From positions 5,236,501-5,300,500 of the forward strand of contig NC_056766.1 in assembly GCF_018687715.1 (NCBI RefSeq): 64,000 bases of DNA, given 5' to 3'. The position numbers and the translations under genes were made by a program. Source of the DNA: Carya illinoinensis. Taxonomy: Eukaryota > Streptophyta > Magnoliopsida > Fagales > Juglandaceae. The notes beneath the pieces are model-generated. The model was not told where the DNA came from. It saw only the letters and a program-made list of their open reading frames with translations, and did no database searches. The first letter of the stretch is position 1, and each line of letters begins with the position of its first letter. Of this stretch, positions 38,448 through 50,371 are shown piece by piece.

Positions 38448-41400
38448 ATGGATAAAAGTTGGATGTTGTTGGGAGATAGACTTGGTCGAGACTATATACA
38501 ATATGCACAAGGGGTGAAGTCTTTCTTAGAATTTGCTTGTGGGAGTGTTGATAGTCGAGGATTTATAAGATGCCCATGCAAGAAGTGCAAAAACCTTAGT
38601 TCTTATAATATGACGGCTGTGGAGGATCATTTATTCGTAAATGGAATTGATGATAAATATTCACATTGGGTTTTACATGGAGAACCATTTCCCCAAGGAG
38701 TTAGATTTGGCAGTCACACCAACCAGATGGGTGAATGTAACGAGATCGACACGGAGGACATAAATGTTGATATTTCTGATGATGGTTATGATAATGGAGA
38801 AGATATGACTGAAATGTTAGGAGATCTTGGCGCTGGCATATTTGGTGCCAGGGTTGGAGAAGGAACATCTACCCAGTCATTTGGGGGAAATGAAGACTTT
38901 GGATCATTGTGGGAGGATGCACAATGAGAATTGTACGAAGGGTGCACCCGTCATAGCAAGTTGTCATTCACTGTCATGTTGCTCCATATAAAGTCTATTT
39001 GTCGTATTTCTGCAAAGGCTATCGATATGCTGCTTGAATTATTTAAAGAGGCTCTGCCAGAGGATAACGTAGTACCTCAGAATTTTTATGAAGCGAAGAA
39101 ATTGAAGCGAGGGTTAGGATTTGATTATAATATCATCCATGCATGTAAGAATGATTGTGTTCTCTTCTAGAAGCAATATGCAGAATGTGAATCATGTCCG
39201 GTGTGTCTTGAGTCAAGATGGACATCAGATAAGCGTAATGTACCCCAGAAAGTGCTAAGACATTTTCCGCTTATTCCTCGACTTCAAAGATTATTTACTT
39301 CCCGAATGACTGCGAAAGATATGACTTGGCATCACACAGAAAGAGTTCAAAATGATCAATTTCTCACTCATCCTGCAGATTCCTTACAATGGAAGAAATT
39401 TGATGACGAGTATCCATGGTTTGCTGAAGAACCTCGCAATGTACGTCTTGGTTTAGCAACTGATGGGTTTAATCCATTTGGCAACATGAGCACTTCTCAT
39501 AGCACTTGGCCTGTCATAGTAATGCCTTATAATTTGCCACCATGGAAGTGTATGAAGGATCCTTATTTTATGATGACTCTATTGATTCCAGGGCCAAGGT
39601 CACCAGGAAATGAAATAGATGTGTATTTGCAGCCAATGATGGAAGAGTTGAAAAAGTTGTGGGAACAGGGTGTCAATACATATGATGTGGCCGCTTCGCG
39701 TGAATTCAAAATGCATGCTGCAGTACTTTGGACAATTAATGATTTTCCGGCATACGGGAACTTGTCTGGGTGGAGCACAAAGGGAAAAATGGCTTGTCCT
39801 GTTTGTAACAAAGATACACAGTCTCAGTGGTTAGCGAATGGCCGGAAATTATGTTTCATGGGACACCGTCGATATCTACCTCATGATCATAGATGGCGAA
39901 ACAATAGGATAATATTTGATGGAACGGTTGATCGTAGGTCATCACCACCAGAGTATTCTGGCAGTGATATTCTCATTCAATTGGCAGATGTCCCAGACAA
40001 CAGATTTGGAAAGAATGCAAGATGCCGAAAGAGGAAAAGACAAGCAGTGGAATTGAATTGGACCAAAAAAAGTATGTTTTTTTAGTTGCCATACTGGTCT
40101 ACCTTAACACTGCATCACAATCTAGACGTAATGCACATTGAAAAAATATATATGAGAATATTTTGGGTACCCTGATGTCAATACAAGGAAAAACAAAAGA
40201 TACAGTCAACTCTCGTAAAGATTTGAAAGAGTTGGGAATCAGATCAGAGTTGCATTTGCAAGATACTGGGTCATCAGCTTATATGCCCATTGGATGGTAT
40301 ACACTTTCAAGTGATGAGAGAAAGAAATTCTGTGATTGGTTTATGACAATCAAATTACCCGATGGTTATGCTTCGAACATGTCAAGATGTGTCCGACCTC
40401 ATGATTGGAAGATAACTGGTCTAAAAAGTCACGACTGCCATATATTTTTACAGCGATTGTTGCCAGTTGGTGTGCGGGGAAAGCTTACTCCAGATGTTCG
40501 TACAGCTATCACAGAATTAGGGCGATTTTTCAGAAATATTTGCAGTAGAACGTTGAAAGTTGATGCCTTATTAAAAATGGAAGCTGACATTGCATTGATA
40601 TTGTGTAAATTGGAGAGTTTGTACCCGCCTTCATTCTTTGATGTAATGGTTCATTTGGCTGTGCATCTCCCTCGTGAGGCTTTAGTTGCTGGCCCCGTTC
40701 AGTATAGATGGATGTATCCTATTGAACGGTTTTTGGGAAAACTTAAGCGATCTGTGGGGAATAAGGCTCGTCCGGAAGGATCGATCGCAGTGTCATATAT
40801 TCATAATGAGTGGCATACATTTTGTTCAATGTATTTTCGTGGGGTTGATACTAGATTTACGAGACCGGATCAAAATTATGAAGGTGGACAAATGGGAGTT
40901 TCGTCAGCATTTACTGTGCTTTCCCAGAAAGTACGTCCTATAGGTGCACAAGGGGGCTATGACCTATGTGGGCGAGAGTTTGAAAGAGCTCGATGGTATG
41001 TCTTAAATAATTGTGAAGAGATTGAACAGTATTTGAGGTTCGTGATGATCATCTAATTTGGTAGTAGTATTAAGTGCATTTCTAATAATATAGTATATAT
41101 TGATACAAATTAATAACTCACATTAACATATGCAACGAACATATACAACTACTTCGCACGAATGGTGTGACTGACGTAGAAAAGACGCATGAAGAAGAAT
41201 TTGCCTCATGGTTTGAACATACGGTATTATTCGGGAAAAAATTATGCTTGAAAGTATTTTAAACTTTATTTAATTTGTAGGTGTCATCATATTTATATAT
41301 GATATTGATATAAGTAGAATAAAATTTATTTATGTAGGTTGCATCGAAATATAATGAACATTCAGGTGAAATCTCACCAGAAGTATATGCTTTGTCATGT

Positions 41401-42057
41401 GGTCCGTCTAAGCGGGCTATCCAATATTCAGGATGTTTGGTGCGTGGATATAGATTTCACACAGCAGACAGAGAACGATATAGGAAAACTCAAAATTGTG
41501 GGGTTGTTGTCGAAGGAAGCCATGGGGATGAAAATATTGATTTTTACGGAATTGTGGAGAATATCATAGCATTAAAGTATGTGGGGGGATATATGGTCTG
41601 GTTATTTAAATGTAATTGGTGGGATGTCTCGAATCCTAGATTGGGAGTGCGTAAGGATGAATATTTTGTAAGTGTCAATACATCTCGCAAATGGTATGAG
41701 GACGACCCATTTGTTCTCGCATGCCAAGCAAATCAAGTTTTTTATTTAGATGATCCGGAGTTCGGAAATCCATGGAGAATAGTCGAGAAATTTGCGCCGA
41801 GAAATGTGTATGATTATATTCCAGAGGTAGACAAACCACATGAAGAAGTTGATAGTCCAGACCATGAAGAAGCATATCAAGAAAATGAATCAGGCATCAA
41901 TCTATTTGTTGATCTAAGCCATTATGACATGGTCCCATTGCGCAGAGAAGATGTTCAACCCGAAGTAATTGAAGGTGACATGTCGGAAGAACATGAATCA
42001 ACTGAAATGTCTACTGAGGATGAGAGCGATTGGTCCAGCAATACTGATACCGAATGA
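38448..42057 (+). pseudogene. CACTA copy 3 TNPD-type transposase, nearly intact but inactivated
   Basis: In order: transposase-associated domain (residues about 1-75; MDKSWMLLGDRLGRDY, CPCKKCKNL), tnp2 transposase core (Transposase_21; ATDGFNPFGNMSTSHSTWPV, LLIPGPRSPGNEIDVYLQPM, CPVCNKD), DUF4218 (YPPSFFDVMVHLAVHLPREA), then after small introns DUF4216 (RGYRFHTADRERYRKTQNCG, FYLDDPEFGNPWRIVEKF) and an acidic tail. Inactivating changes: TGA at 38,925 (CGA in copy 1, a CpG transition), TAG at 39,168 (TGG in copy 1), TAG at 40,083 (GAG in copy 1) and a 1-bp loss near 40,145-40,155. Probable introns lie at about 41,040-41,100 and 41,223-41,338. The enzyme would cut and join the element ends. It cannot be made from this copy. 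Confidence 0.92.
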
Positions 42058-42150
42058 TTTTCAAACAGATATTTGTGTAGGTAAAATTCTTATAAAAATA
42101 TTTCATGTATTTTGTTGGAATAATAATATATTGTGTAATTTCAAACAGAT

Positions 42151-43675
42151 ATGCCTCCTAAAGGCAAAAGAACACGTGAGCCATCCCCACCACTTAGCGA
42201 ATCCCCCTATGCTTCACCTGCCAACAATGGTGGGCCACCATCAGCAGAACCAGAACAATGTATTTTTTCAATGTATATCTTTCAAATAAGATTAATTTAA
42301 TTAAAATATATTATAAGCCATTTGTATATATAGCTGTTGTAAACCAGCGCCGAGTTAGAGGCATTACGAGGGGTGTCTGCATAGAAAAAGTAAGGAAAGT
42401 GGGTAAAATTAAAGTTGATATATCTGATGATCACACCGGTGGCTCTGGGGATTCGGCAGCTTGGCTTGCTTCTTATGTTGGTACACTTACTTGCACGTAT
42501 GCACCGATGACTACATCATCCTGGGCTAAAGTTCCCCAAGATGTGAAAGACCACATCAAAAATTGTTGTCTGGTAATAAGTTACTTTGTATAACATTTTT
42601 ATTTAAATGCGAATGTTTGAAATTATACTAATTGTTTATAATTCTTTGAAGGATGAGTTTGAACTAAATTTTGGTCGGCGGGAGGATCGACTAACGATTG
42701 AAGAACTCATGTCGAATGCATTTCGGAGGTACAAAGGTCGATGCCATGCACACTACCAGAAGTTCAGTACTACGATAGAGGCGCGTCAAAATCCATTCCA
42801 AGCAATGCCACCAAACGAATGGGAGAAAGTTTGTGATCTGTTTGAAGATCCTGCTTATCAGGTAATTTTGCTACTATCTTTTTTTTAATAATATATAATA
42901 GATGTATTAAATAAAAATTATAATTCTTTTTTTTAGAAACGGAGTACAGTGAACAAAACAAATAGATCAAATTTAATGATACACCATCACGCGGGTTCTC
43001 GATCTTTTCATCGCTTGTCAAAAAAAATGGTTAGTTCTTATTGTCTCCAATAAATCTTAATATATACACTTTTTTCGTATAAATTATGATATTAATTTTC
43101 ATTTTGCAGCAAGAAGAAAATCCTACTGATTATGATCTGACCCAATTATATGCTAAAGCACATAAAAATCGTGATGGTGTTTGGAGCAATCCTGAAGCAG
43201 AGGCAAATTATGTAAGTTTAAGTTTATTTAATTTCATTGTCTAAATATATTTTTGTTACATATACTAATTTTAATGTTTTTCTTTTTCCATGACAAGATG
43301 ATATCTCTTAAAGACACTGTTGCGGATCCATCTGATGAATCATCTGTCAACGATGCTCAAATCTTTTCTCAAGTTCTTGGATCACGTTCTGGATATTTGA
43401 AGGGCTTAGGACGTTGCGTGAAGCCATCCTCAACATCTTCATCATCTTCTAAAGCCAGATCGAATGACGACAACACTAAAAAATTAGAGGAAGCTGCACT
43501 TGAGATAGAACGATTGAGATCGAAGGAAAAAGAGTTGTTGACCCGATTAGATCAAGCAGCAGATTTAGAAACAAGATTAGAAGAGAGGCTACAATTAAAT
43601 AACCAAAAAATGTTTGAACAATTTCAATTAATGATGTCCCAAAACCCTATACCACCACCACCACCACAATCATAA
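42151..43675 (+). CDS. TNPA-like accessory transposase protein (Ptta/En/Spm family), six exons, 376 aa, intact
   Basis: Exons 42151-42259, 42334-42572, 42652-42861, 42937-43029, 43110-43211 and 43298-43675 join in frame with GT-AG introns of 74-107 nt, and no stop interrupts the product. It starts MPPKGKRTREPSPP. The middle has DEFELNFGRREDR, an EWEKVCDLFEDPAYQ segment, then KRSTVNKTNRSN and HHHAGSRSFHRL, the signature order of the Plant_transposase (Ptta/En/Spm) family. The C-terminus has a Ser-rich linker, a coiled coil (about residues 300-360, LEIERLRSKEKELLTRLD) and PIPPPPPQS. In En/Spm the equivalent protein binds subterminal repeats and relieves methylation. It lies about 90 bp downstream of the transposase end. 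It is the only intact gene of the element. Confidence 0.88.
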
Positions 43676-43789
43676 TTCATTTGTTTTTTTTTAATAGCCT
43701 TTTATATTTACGATGTTTGTAAACATTTGAACAATTGATGTATATAGATTACAATTTGTATTAGTATCAATTTCATTTTGTTTGATCAA

Positions 43790-44354
43790 TGCCGTTTGAA
43801 TGGTAAATTACCATTTATGCATACATTCGAACAAAAACATATCCATTCGAACCAATAAATTTCCATTCGAACAAAAATATACCCATTCGAACTTACCGGG
43901 AAATACAATCCATGCGTTCGTTCGAACAACTAAATACTCGTTCGAATAAATTCATTTCTAAAAGTCCGTTCGAACAGAAGATTTCTGTAAATAGATTATT
44001 TGTTCGAACAGTTAATATTTTTCTTCGAACAAACTTGGTCAGATATGGTTATTGGTTCGAATTAACATTTCATGTTGTTCGAACAAAAATATTTCCGTTC
44101 GAACTAGATTCTGAGACGACATTTTTTTGTCTCAGAAAAAATTTCCCGTTCGAATGGTTTCGACCGGTTCCGCCCAATTTCGTCCCTAAAAATACTTTTC
44201 GGAGACGAAATTTTCGTCTCCGAAAACTTTCTGAGACAGCCTTTTTGAGACAAAATAGAGACGAAATTTTTTCGTCTCCCAAAACTTTTAGGGACGAAAT
44301 TTTCATTTTTTGAGACAAAATTTTTTGTCTCAAAAAATCATATCTCTTGTAGTG
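43790..44354. repeat. right subterminal and terminal zone of CACTA copy 3
   Basis: More than ten CATTCGAAC/GTTCGAAC palindromes lie between about 43,790 and 44,160. They are followed by strong GGAGACGAAA/TTTCGTCTCC and GAGACAAAA/TTTTGTCTC foldbacks and the terminal ATCTCTTGTAGTG. Protein-like frames here (43,912-44,333 on both strands) are artefacts of the repeat. Confidence 0.85.
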
Positions 44355-44525
44355 TAGATTTCAACTCTAAAGTTTGAATCAGCTTCAAGCTCTTGGTCTT
44401 TTGCTTGGATGAGTTCTACTCAATTTAAAAATTGTCCTTATGTGAGGCATCCAACTATCTAATCATCTCATGCATATATAAAAATTAGAGGAAAAAAATT
44501 AAAGTACATGATCTTTCCTTAGCCG

Positions 44526-46780
44526 ATAAATGAATAAAAAATCACTTTTCTCTAATTAATTGAATTAGTTGATTAATGGATCATATGGTAGGTTATAAAG
44601 TTAGGTAGGATCGGGCCCCATTTGAAGCATGCAAGCCACTTTACTTAAAACCCTTGAAAAATGCTCATGTACTTATAATTTATTACTTGGCTCTGATTCT
44701 AAGCTGGCCGGGGGCTGTTCATGTCTAGGTAAGATCGATGTATCTGAAGTTTGATGATGGCTTCTATAAATATTTTTGTTGCACTTCTTTCGCTTTGGGC
44801 TGGAATTTTGCAGCTCATGAATTAGATTTGTCAGTACAATCCAAACCAGTTGCTGTTTACTTTCCTAAAGAAAATGGAAAGATAGAAAATAAATTATTGT
44901 GGCGTAAGGAAAAACAAAAATGGGGAAATTAAGGAAACTAAATGACCAAATGTGTTGTAGCCCCGAAAAGAAATATGACCACCACCAAATTAGTTGTCCC
45001 TTCGGCCTCAATTTGATAGATATGTTGTAATTCACCCTATCATTCTCGTGAAGATAGACGAAAAAATAATTTGAAACATTCATTTCTGGATGTGATAAAA
45101 AAAAATTAATGAAGTGAGCCGGTGATCCGAGGAGTACTAGGTTTCTAAAACTCTCATTGTTTAATTTCTATATATAATTATCGTCGCTTGTCTAAAATTT
45201 CGTTGTCTTTGAATATATTTCAATAAGGTTTCATCACTAACCCGAACGCAAATCCGTTACAATATATTTCATTTTCTTTTTTGTAACGAACTTTTCTCAG
45301 CTCCCAATCAGTCGTAAAGTCTTGATTCAATATCACTTCTGATCAAGAGACAAACAAAATCATCAAGGTTGGAAGAACTTGCGGGCCCAATATTTACTAC
45401 ACAGAACCTGATCATGAGTAATATTCTAAGTATTTGCCTTTGACCAATTGTGTTGGAGCCCAGAAAAGAATCTACAATAATGCAACCCAGCTTTGTACTT
45501 GTCACTACCCTAAACAGAAAGCTACGTGACAGAAAGATTAAGACAAACTTTCATTATCAAAGCACACTTTATATATAGTAAACAAACGCACGATACACAT
45601 GGAAAACATTGAATGTTCTGGCACGTATCTGTAGTGCTTATACCCACCACAATTAAGAACCCCACAATAATGGCAGATCCTTAAACAAGGATTGCGCCCA
45701 CTAATATTAATATAGAGAGAAAATGTCAATTAAAAGATCATTGCCACTAGAGACAGGACAGAAACAAGCTAAATGAGACAGCAGAAACCCTAGATAGCCT
45801 GATCGATCAAATGAAGTAAAAGATCACATAATCTTGAGCCATAATATAGACAGAAGGGGGAAAAACCCACGCACGGATTGGTTGCTTTCTGTGATCAATT
45901 GATGATGCTCATGTGAGTAGCAGAGTTAGCGGATATTGGATGAACTTGGCGTGGAAATGTCTTGATCATGTGCTTTGCATTGTGGAGAACAGTAGAAACT
46001 GATTTAACCATGGCATCTAACATCATCTTCTTTACAGATCTTTTCTTTGGAGGAATTAGACTACTGATCCCTTTCTTGGGTTTGAACCACTGCCGCCCAA
46101 CCTCGGCACCAGCTCCCAACATTTTCTCTTCCATGTAATATCCTCGGCTCCGTCTTCTCCTTAACTAGCTCTCTTTAGGGGTTGGTGATCTAATGGTAGT
46201 TTTAAGGTTTTTGTTAGATGAATCATAAGTTGTTTCTAATATGATTAAATATTGGAGGGTCTCGTACGTGGGGCCAATTCCTGATCACCCTAAAACATCC
46301 ATAAACAAGCACTAATATATAACATGGTCAATAGGTGGCCGGGTCATGTCTATTTTATAATTGTGGGTCCTACAAAGACTTCTTGAACATCAATTAAATT
46401 CTTTTAGCTTTCACTATCTTTGTGGTTCCTACAAAGACCTCTTTCTTCCGCTATCCTTTTGGCTGCAACGACTATTGGATTCAAGCTATACGACGTAGCC
46501 CACATGTAGGCTGTCAATGTGCGTGCAAATTATGTTCTCAAAATCAGTGAGAAGATTATCTCCTTCTCTCAAAAATCAAATACCTTAAGCAATGGTTTAT
46601 GAGCTTAAACTTAGGGGTTGGTCACGTCTTGATCAATATGCAAGGCTAGCTCTGTGTGTGTGTTTGTGTGTGTGTGTGTGGTCTGAAAAGTTAAAATGAA
46701 CAAATTAATGAAGTATTTTGGGCAGCAAAATGCTCATTCGAAACTGAAAAAATTATAAATATTCACGTTAACGGGACCCA
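44526..46780. repeat. duplication unit, tail part (partner of 27,328-29,552)
   Basis: From AATCACTTTTCTCTAATTAA to AAATATTCACGTTAACGGGA this matches the second half of unit A, including the small minus-strand gene and flanking words such as GGCTGCAACGACTATTGGAT. A GT microsatellite (46,654-46,680) replaces the AT-rich run of unit A. Confidence 0.85.
45895..46134 (-). CDS. small basic plant protein, 79 aa, second copy
   Basis: An ATG at 46,134 gives 79 residues: MEEKMLGAGAEVGRQWFKPK, then KRSVKKMMLDAMVKSVSTVL and a basic tail ending SANSATHMSIIN. It has the same length and frame as the copy at 28,572-28,811. All differences I see are substitutions without indels, consistent with selection on the protein. 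Function unknown. The nearest recognised relative is the 101-aa gene at 23,906-24,211, which has an extra N-terminal part and a different tail. Confidence 0.65.
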   Translation of the reverse strand: MEEKMLGAGAEVGRQWFKPKKGISSLIPPKKRSVKKMMLDAMVKSVSTVLHNAKHMIKTFPRQVHPISANSATHMSIIN

Positions 46781-48584
46781 TGCAAACAGACTTTAATGGA
46801 TTCAACGATGACATGATGGGGAAGGAAAGGCCAATATTATTCGACTATCATGTGGTCCCTTCATAATCTTTTTGACGGTCCACATTATTATTTATCATCA
46901 GCTCATGTAATGGCCTGGCTGCTACATGTCTACACTTTCTTGACTCAGATGGGCAAAATCCCACCTTTTTTGTGCGCATAAGAGGGGGCATTAGGCCGTG
47001 GCTGGGTCAAGAACTTAGAATAATGATTCCAGGATATATATTCTCTTTCAGGGTAAGAAAAGCTACGAGAATTAATAAAGGTGCATGTGTGTGTAGTAGT
47101 ACTATTAATACTATATTATAATGAACAATGGATCATGTACATGGGTCATGGAATCGAAGGTCCTATGGATGGATCTAGCTAGTTAGATAGATGATCATCA
47201 CTAGTCAAACAACACATGATCATGATATATATGAGCATGCTAATTTGATGCTGTGAAAGGTACATATATGAATTTTGTCCAACTTAAAATAATATTTTAG
47301 TGAGAAACCAATTAAAGAAATTTAATACATAGCTCATGGCATGCAATAATCTGTATTTTGATCGATGGTCAAATTAAAGAAAGGATATTATTCATGACGA
47401 GGATGGCTGGTGATCGATGATGGCGATTGATGGGGTTTCAAAGCAAGTTGAGAATTACAAATAGCCAAGAACGTCGTCGATCGTACGTAGAACTCATGAT
47501 TTCCTATTATTTAGATTATTTATTTTGTGGTCCCATGAATATCTTATTTTAGTTCTTCCTCATCTATATATATTATATATAGAGATAATATTTAGATAGA
47601 GATACTTACACAATTAACTAAGTTAATTTAATTCTTTTCATAAGATACATTCATACAAACTCTGTTTGTATAAAAAAATTTTGAAATGCGAGCATTAACC
47701 ACAAAGGTATTTTACATATTTGATATGATATATTAAATTATAAAATTATTTTTATTGTAAAATACATTTAACATATAGCCAGTTAGTTCTCTTTACATAT
47801 ACTGATCTCGATGGCTAATACGAGATATTATAATAGGAGGTGAATGTGCATTAGACAAGTTGATGAAAAATAGTACTTTTTAAACAAGACCTAATTTATA
47901 AAATTAAAAAAAATGGACCATGCATGGGTAACGGTTTCATAAAATTCAGTACTAGACGATGGATGATGGAAATGTAAATTGCTCCATTCATTCAAATTTT
48001 TTTTATCCAACATTCTTTTCTTGTAAGAGCCCTAACCTTGGTATTTTTCTCCTCATGGGCCCAGATTGTTGATGAGCCCAATTAATCTTCCTCGCCCCAT
48101 TTCTTTTTCTTGTTAAGTACGAACCGACCAAAATGATCATGTGGCCCACCTGACACCTATTTTTAAGGCCCATTTTGGTCAGCTTCAGTCCCTTCGCTGA
48201 AAAGTTCAACGTCGTTTTAATTAGCTAGCTTGTAGGTGTATAAATATATTTATATATGAGTAATGCTATATATTATACCATCATCCTATTTTTATTATAT
48301 TATATAAAATGTGACATATTTATTAATCATCAAATAAAATATTATCTAATAGTGATAAATATGCCACATTTATATTATACTTGGCTAATCGTAAACGTGC
48401 ACAACCTTGCCGTGGGGGTAAACATGGCCTCCATTTTGGTTTATGATGTTGTTCAATACGCTTATGCCTGAGGTCTTTTGCATACGCTAATATTATAATG
48501 AAATGCTTTTGATAAAAGCACTACCATCTTTCTTAAGATTTGTTTGTATATGCATTCTATAACTGCCTCATATTTACATACTAA
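46781..48584. other. intergenic, no gene seen
   Basis: AT-rich. A 68-codon minus-strand frame at 48,003-48,209 (ends SGPMRRKIPRLGLLQEKNVG) has no recognised relative and no paralogue in the window, so I do not call it. No RNA gene is recognised. Confidence 0.5.
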
Positions 48585-49105
48585 TATAGGTTTGTTGTTA
48601 GTGAGTCCGTGGACTCACCCCTTTATCCACCAATGTTTTTACATATGACTTTGATTGTTGTGATGGTTGGAATAGATGACACATGACATGATTATAAAAT
48701 AAGATATGAGATAAGTATCAGGTGGCATAAGTGGACTTGTATGAGTTAAGAAATTTTTTTTCATTGTTTAGTATATTTTACTTCGAAGATTTTTGCAGCA
48801 TTTGATTTTTGGAGCAATTTTTGAATTTACATTCTTATTATAATGGATTTCAGGTTAAAGGGTTCACCTTGAGTATAGGGAGTGACTATCTGCTCATCTA
48901 ATTATAGTGCTCGCCGTAAGTGTAATATATTTTTGGCTAACCCAAGTATTAATGACCAAAATGATCATTTCAGCATTTGCAACTTGGTAGTAGAGCTCAG
49001 TGTTAGGTAGCTTTGCTACAAACGAGTGACACTTAATATGTCTGTGATCATGGCAAGCGATTTTATTACTTTTTTTTATGTCCAATTTCTTAATCCAAAC
49101 GTACA
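48585..49105. repeat. direct repeat, left member (about 520 bp)
   Basis: Matches 50,372-50,895: shared words include CCCCTTTATCCACCAATGTT, GGTTGGAATAGATG, AGGTGGCATAAGTGG, TTTCAGCATTTGCAACTTGG and CAATTTCTTAATCCAAAC. By eye the copies differ by roughly one base in ten plus small indels. The ends do not carry clear TG...CA termini. Confidence 0.85.
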
Positions 49106-49218
49106 ATTTTAATTACATTTCATGGATGAAGTGCATGAGTACACCATATATACATTACCACATCAACATTAACTATAACATAAAAAGAATTAGGTTACGT
49201 ACTAGGAACTTTCTTTTT

Positions 49219-49419
49219 TCAAAGAAGAGATATGGTACTTCCAAATTTATTAATTTCCTTCACTTTCGGTAGAATCATACAATAAAAATAAGAATTTTGG
49301 GGGATTAAAAAAGGATCAAATATAAAGTTTCCATAGTCACGTCTCAAAACACCTCCGCAACCAACAGGGCTTGAGTTTCCAAGAGATGAACAATCAATAT
49401 AAAACTTCATTCTCCCCAC
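49219..49419 (-). pseudogene. RNase H domain fragment of a LINE or related retroelement
   Basis: The minus-strand frame reads MKFYIDCSSLGNSSPVGCGG and VLRRDYGNFIF. This is the start of the plant reverse-transcriptase-associated RNase H fold (RVT_3), normally DGSSLGNPGPAGxGGVLRD. The first catalytic Asp is kept (YID) and the rest of the domain is missing or scrambled after about 35 residues. It is an isolated relic between the two direct repeats. Confidence 0.7.
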
Positions 49420-49849
49420 TAAGTATGCATCTAATGATCTAAACAGCCTTCATGCACGTAATTTCCACTAAACCCATGCATTTTGGTTTTAGTTATATTA
49501 GTAGGCCTTACAAAGTGGCATACTTTATTATTTGAATTTACGAGGGTTGGTAATCGATCATCGACACAATTAGAGTTGGTCATAATCAGATTTCAAGTTG
49601 TCAATTCAAGTTGATCAAATATATAACTAGATAGTGCTTGCAAGTTCAAACGGGTTGAACAGCCTTGGCCTGTAACATCATCTTATAAACCTGTATGTTT
49701 AGAACGAGAGGTATATATAACTCGTGGGTTCCCAATTTTGAAGGAATTCCTACCAAGATAACGAATTCCGCCATAGGTGCCTGGAATGGAACAACAGATT
49801 TGTTTTGCATGCATGTTAGACCACCCTAAAGATTATAAATGTACAAGTG

Positions 49850-50340
49850 AGGTGATTTTCCCCCCGCACATGGAAGTTCTTAGCCCTGCCCCTTGGGGGG
49901 ACCCATAAGGAGATAGGAAGTATGCATGAAGAGAATGAAAGGGGATAAGGACAAGGGGTGCAAGACAGACAGAGGATAGTATTGAGAGGAGAGAAAAAAG
50001 TGGTAAGCTGACATAAAGGTGTCAGGAGAGAACTGACTTGAAATGACGGGGGAGAAGAGTTAAAAGGAAGGAAGACCTACGGATTGGGGATCTTTTTTGG
50101 GGGGACTTCTTTTCAGACGTTTTGGAGCGACTTCAAGAATTTTTTGGGATACTTCATCTTCTTCAACCCGAAGAAAGAAAATTCAAAGGAAAGAACTCCA
50201 TTGTATAGTGAAGATGAGAAGTTATGAGAGACTGTAAATAAGCTTATTATAGTGGCAACTCCCCTCCCCAACCCCCATAGACGTAAGCCTAGTGTCGAAC
50301 CGCATAAAATCTGCGTGTCATCTCTCTTTATTTCATTTGC
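49850..50340 (+). mobile_element. probable LTR fragment
   Basis: It begins with a block resembling 9,474-9,530 (GATTTTCCCCCCGCACATGG, GTTCTTAGCCCTGCCCCTTG). It ends with text typical of plant LTR 3' ends, CGAACCGCATAAAATCTGCG followed by a pyrimidine-rich stretch. The middle is purine-rich without coding. No partner LTR is found, so it is solo or truncated. Confidence 0.45.
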
Positions 50341-50371
50341 ATTTAAATAATGTTCACCTCTATACTACACA

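Larger units (their letters stand above)
33331..44354 (+). mobile_element. complete CACTA (En/Spm) transposon copy 3, 11,024 bp, TSD TAG
   Basis: The left end is CACTACAAGAAAT at 33,331. The right end at 44,354 reads ATCTCTTGTAGTG, the inverse with one mismatch. TAG stands immediately before (33,328-33,330) and after (44,355-44,357), the 3-bp target duplication expected of CACTA elements. Inside both ends are GGGACGAAATT/AATTTCGTCCC foldback words, then TTCGAA-rich zones. Gene content: a reverse-strand putative transposon protein (33,985-35,148), a TNPD-type transposase with inactivating mutations, and an intact six-exon TNPA-like gene. The ends and target duplication look undecayed, so the insertion is younger than copies 1 and 2. 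Confidence 0.95.

Noticed and set aside
43912..44333. Two long opposing frames (133 and 87 codons) at the right end of CACTA copy 3
   Set aside because: They lie wholly inside the TTCGAA and GACGAAA subterminal repeats and mirror each other, so they are composition artefacts.
48003..48209. Minus-strand 68-codon frame
   Set aside because: No paralogue in the window, no domain, and surrounding text looks like repeat debris.
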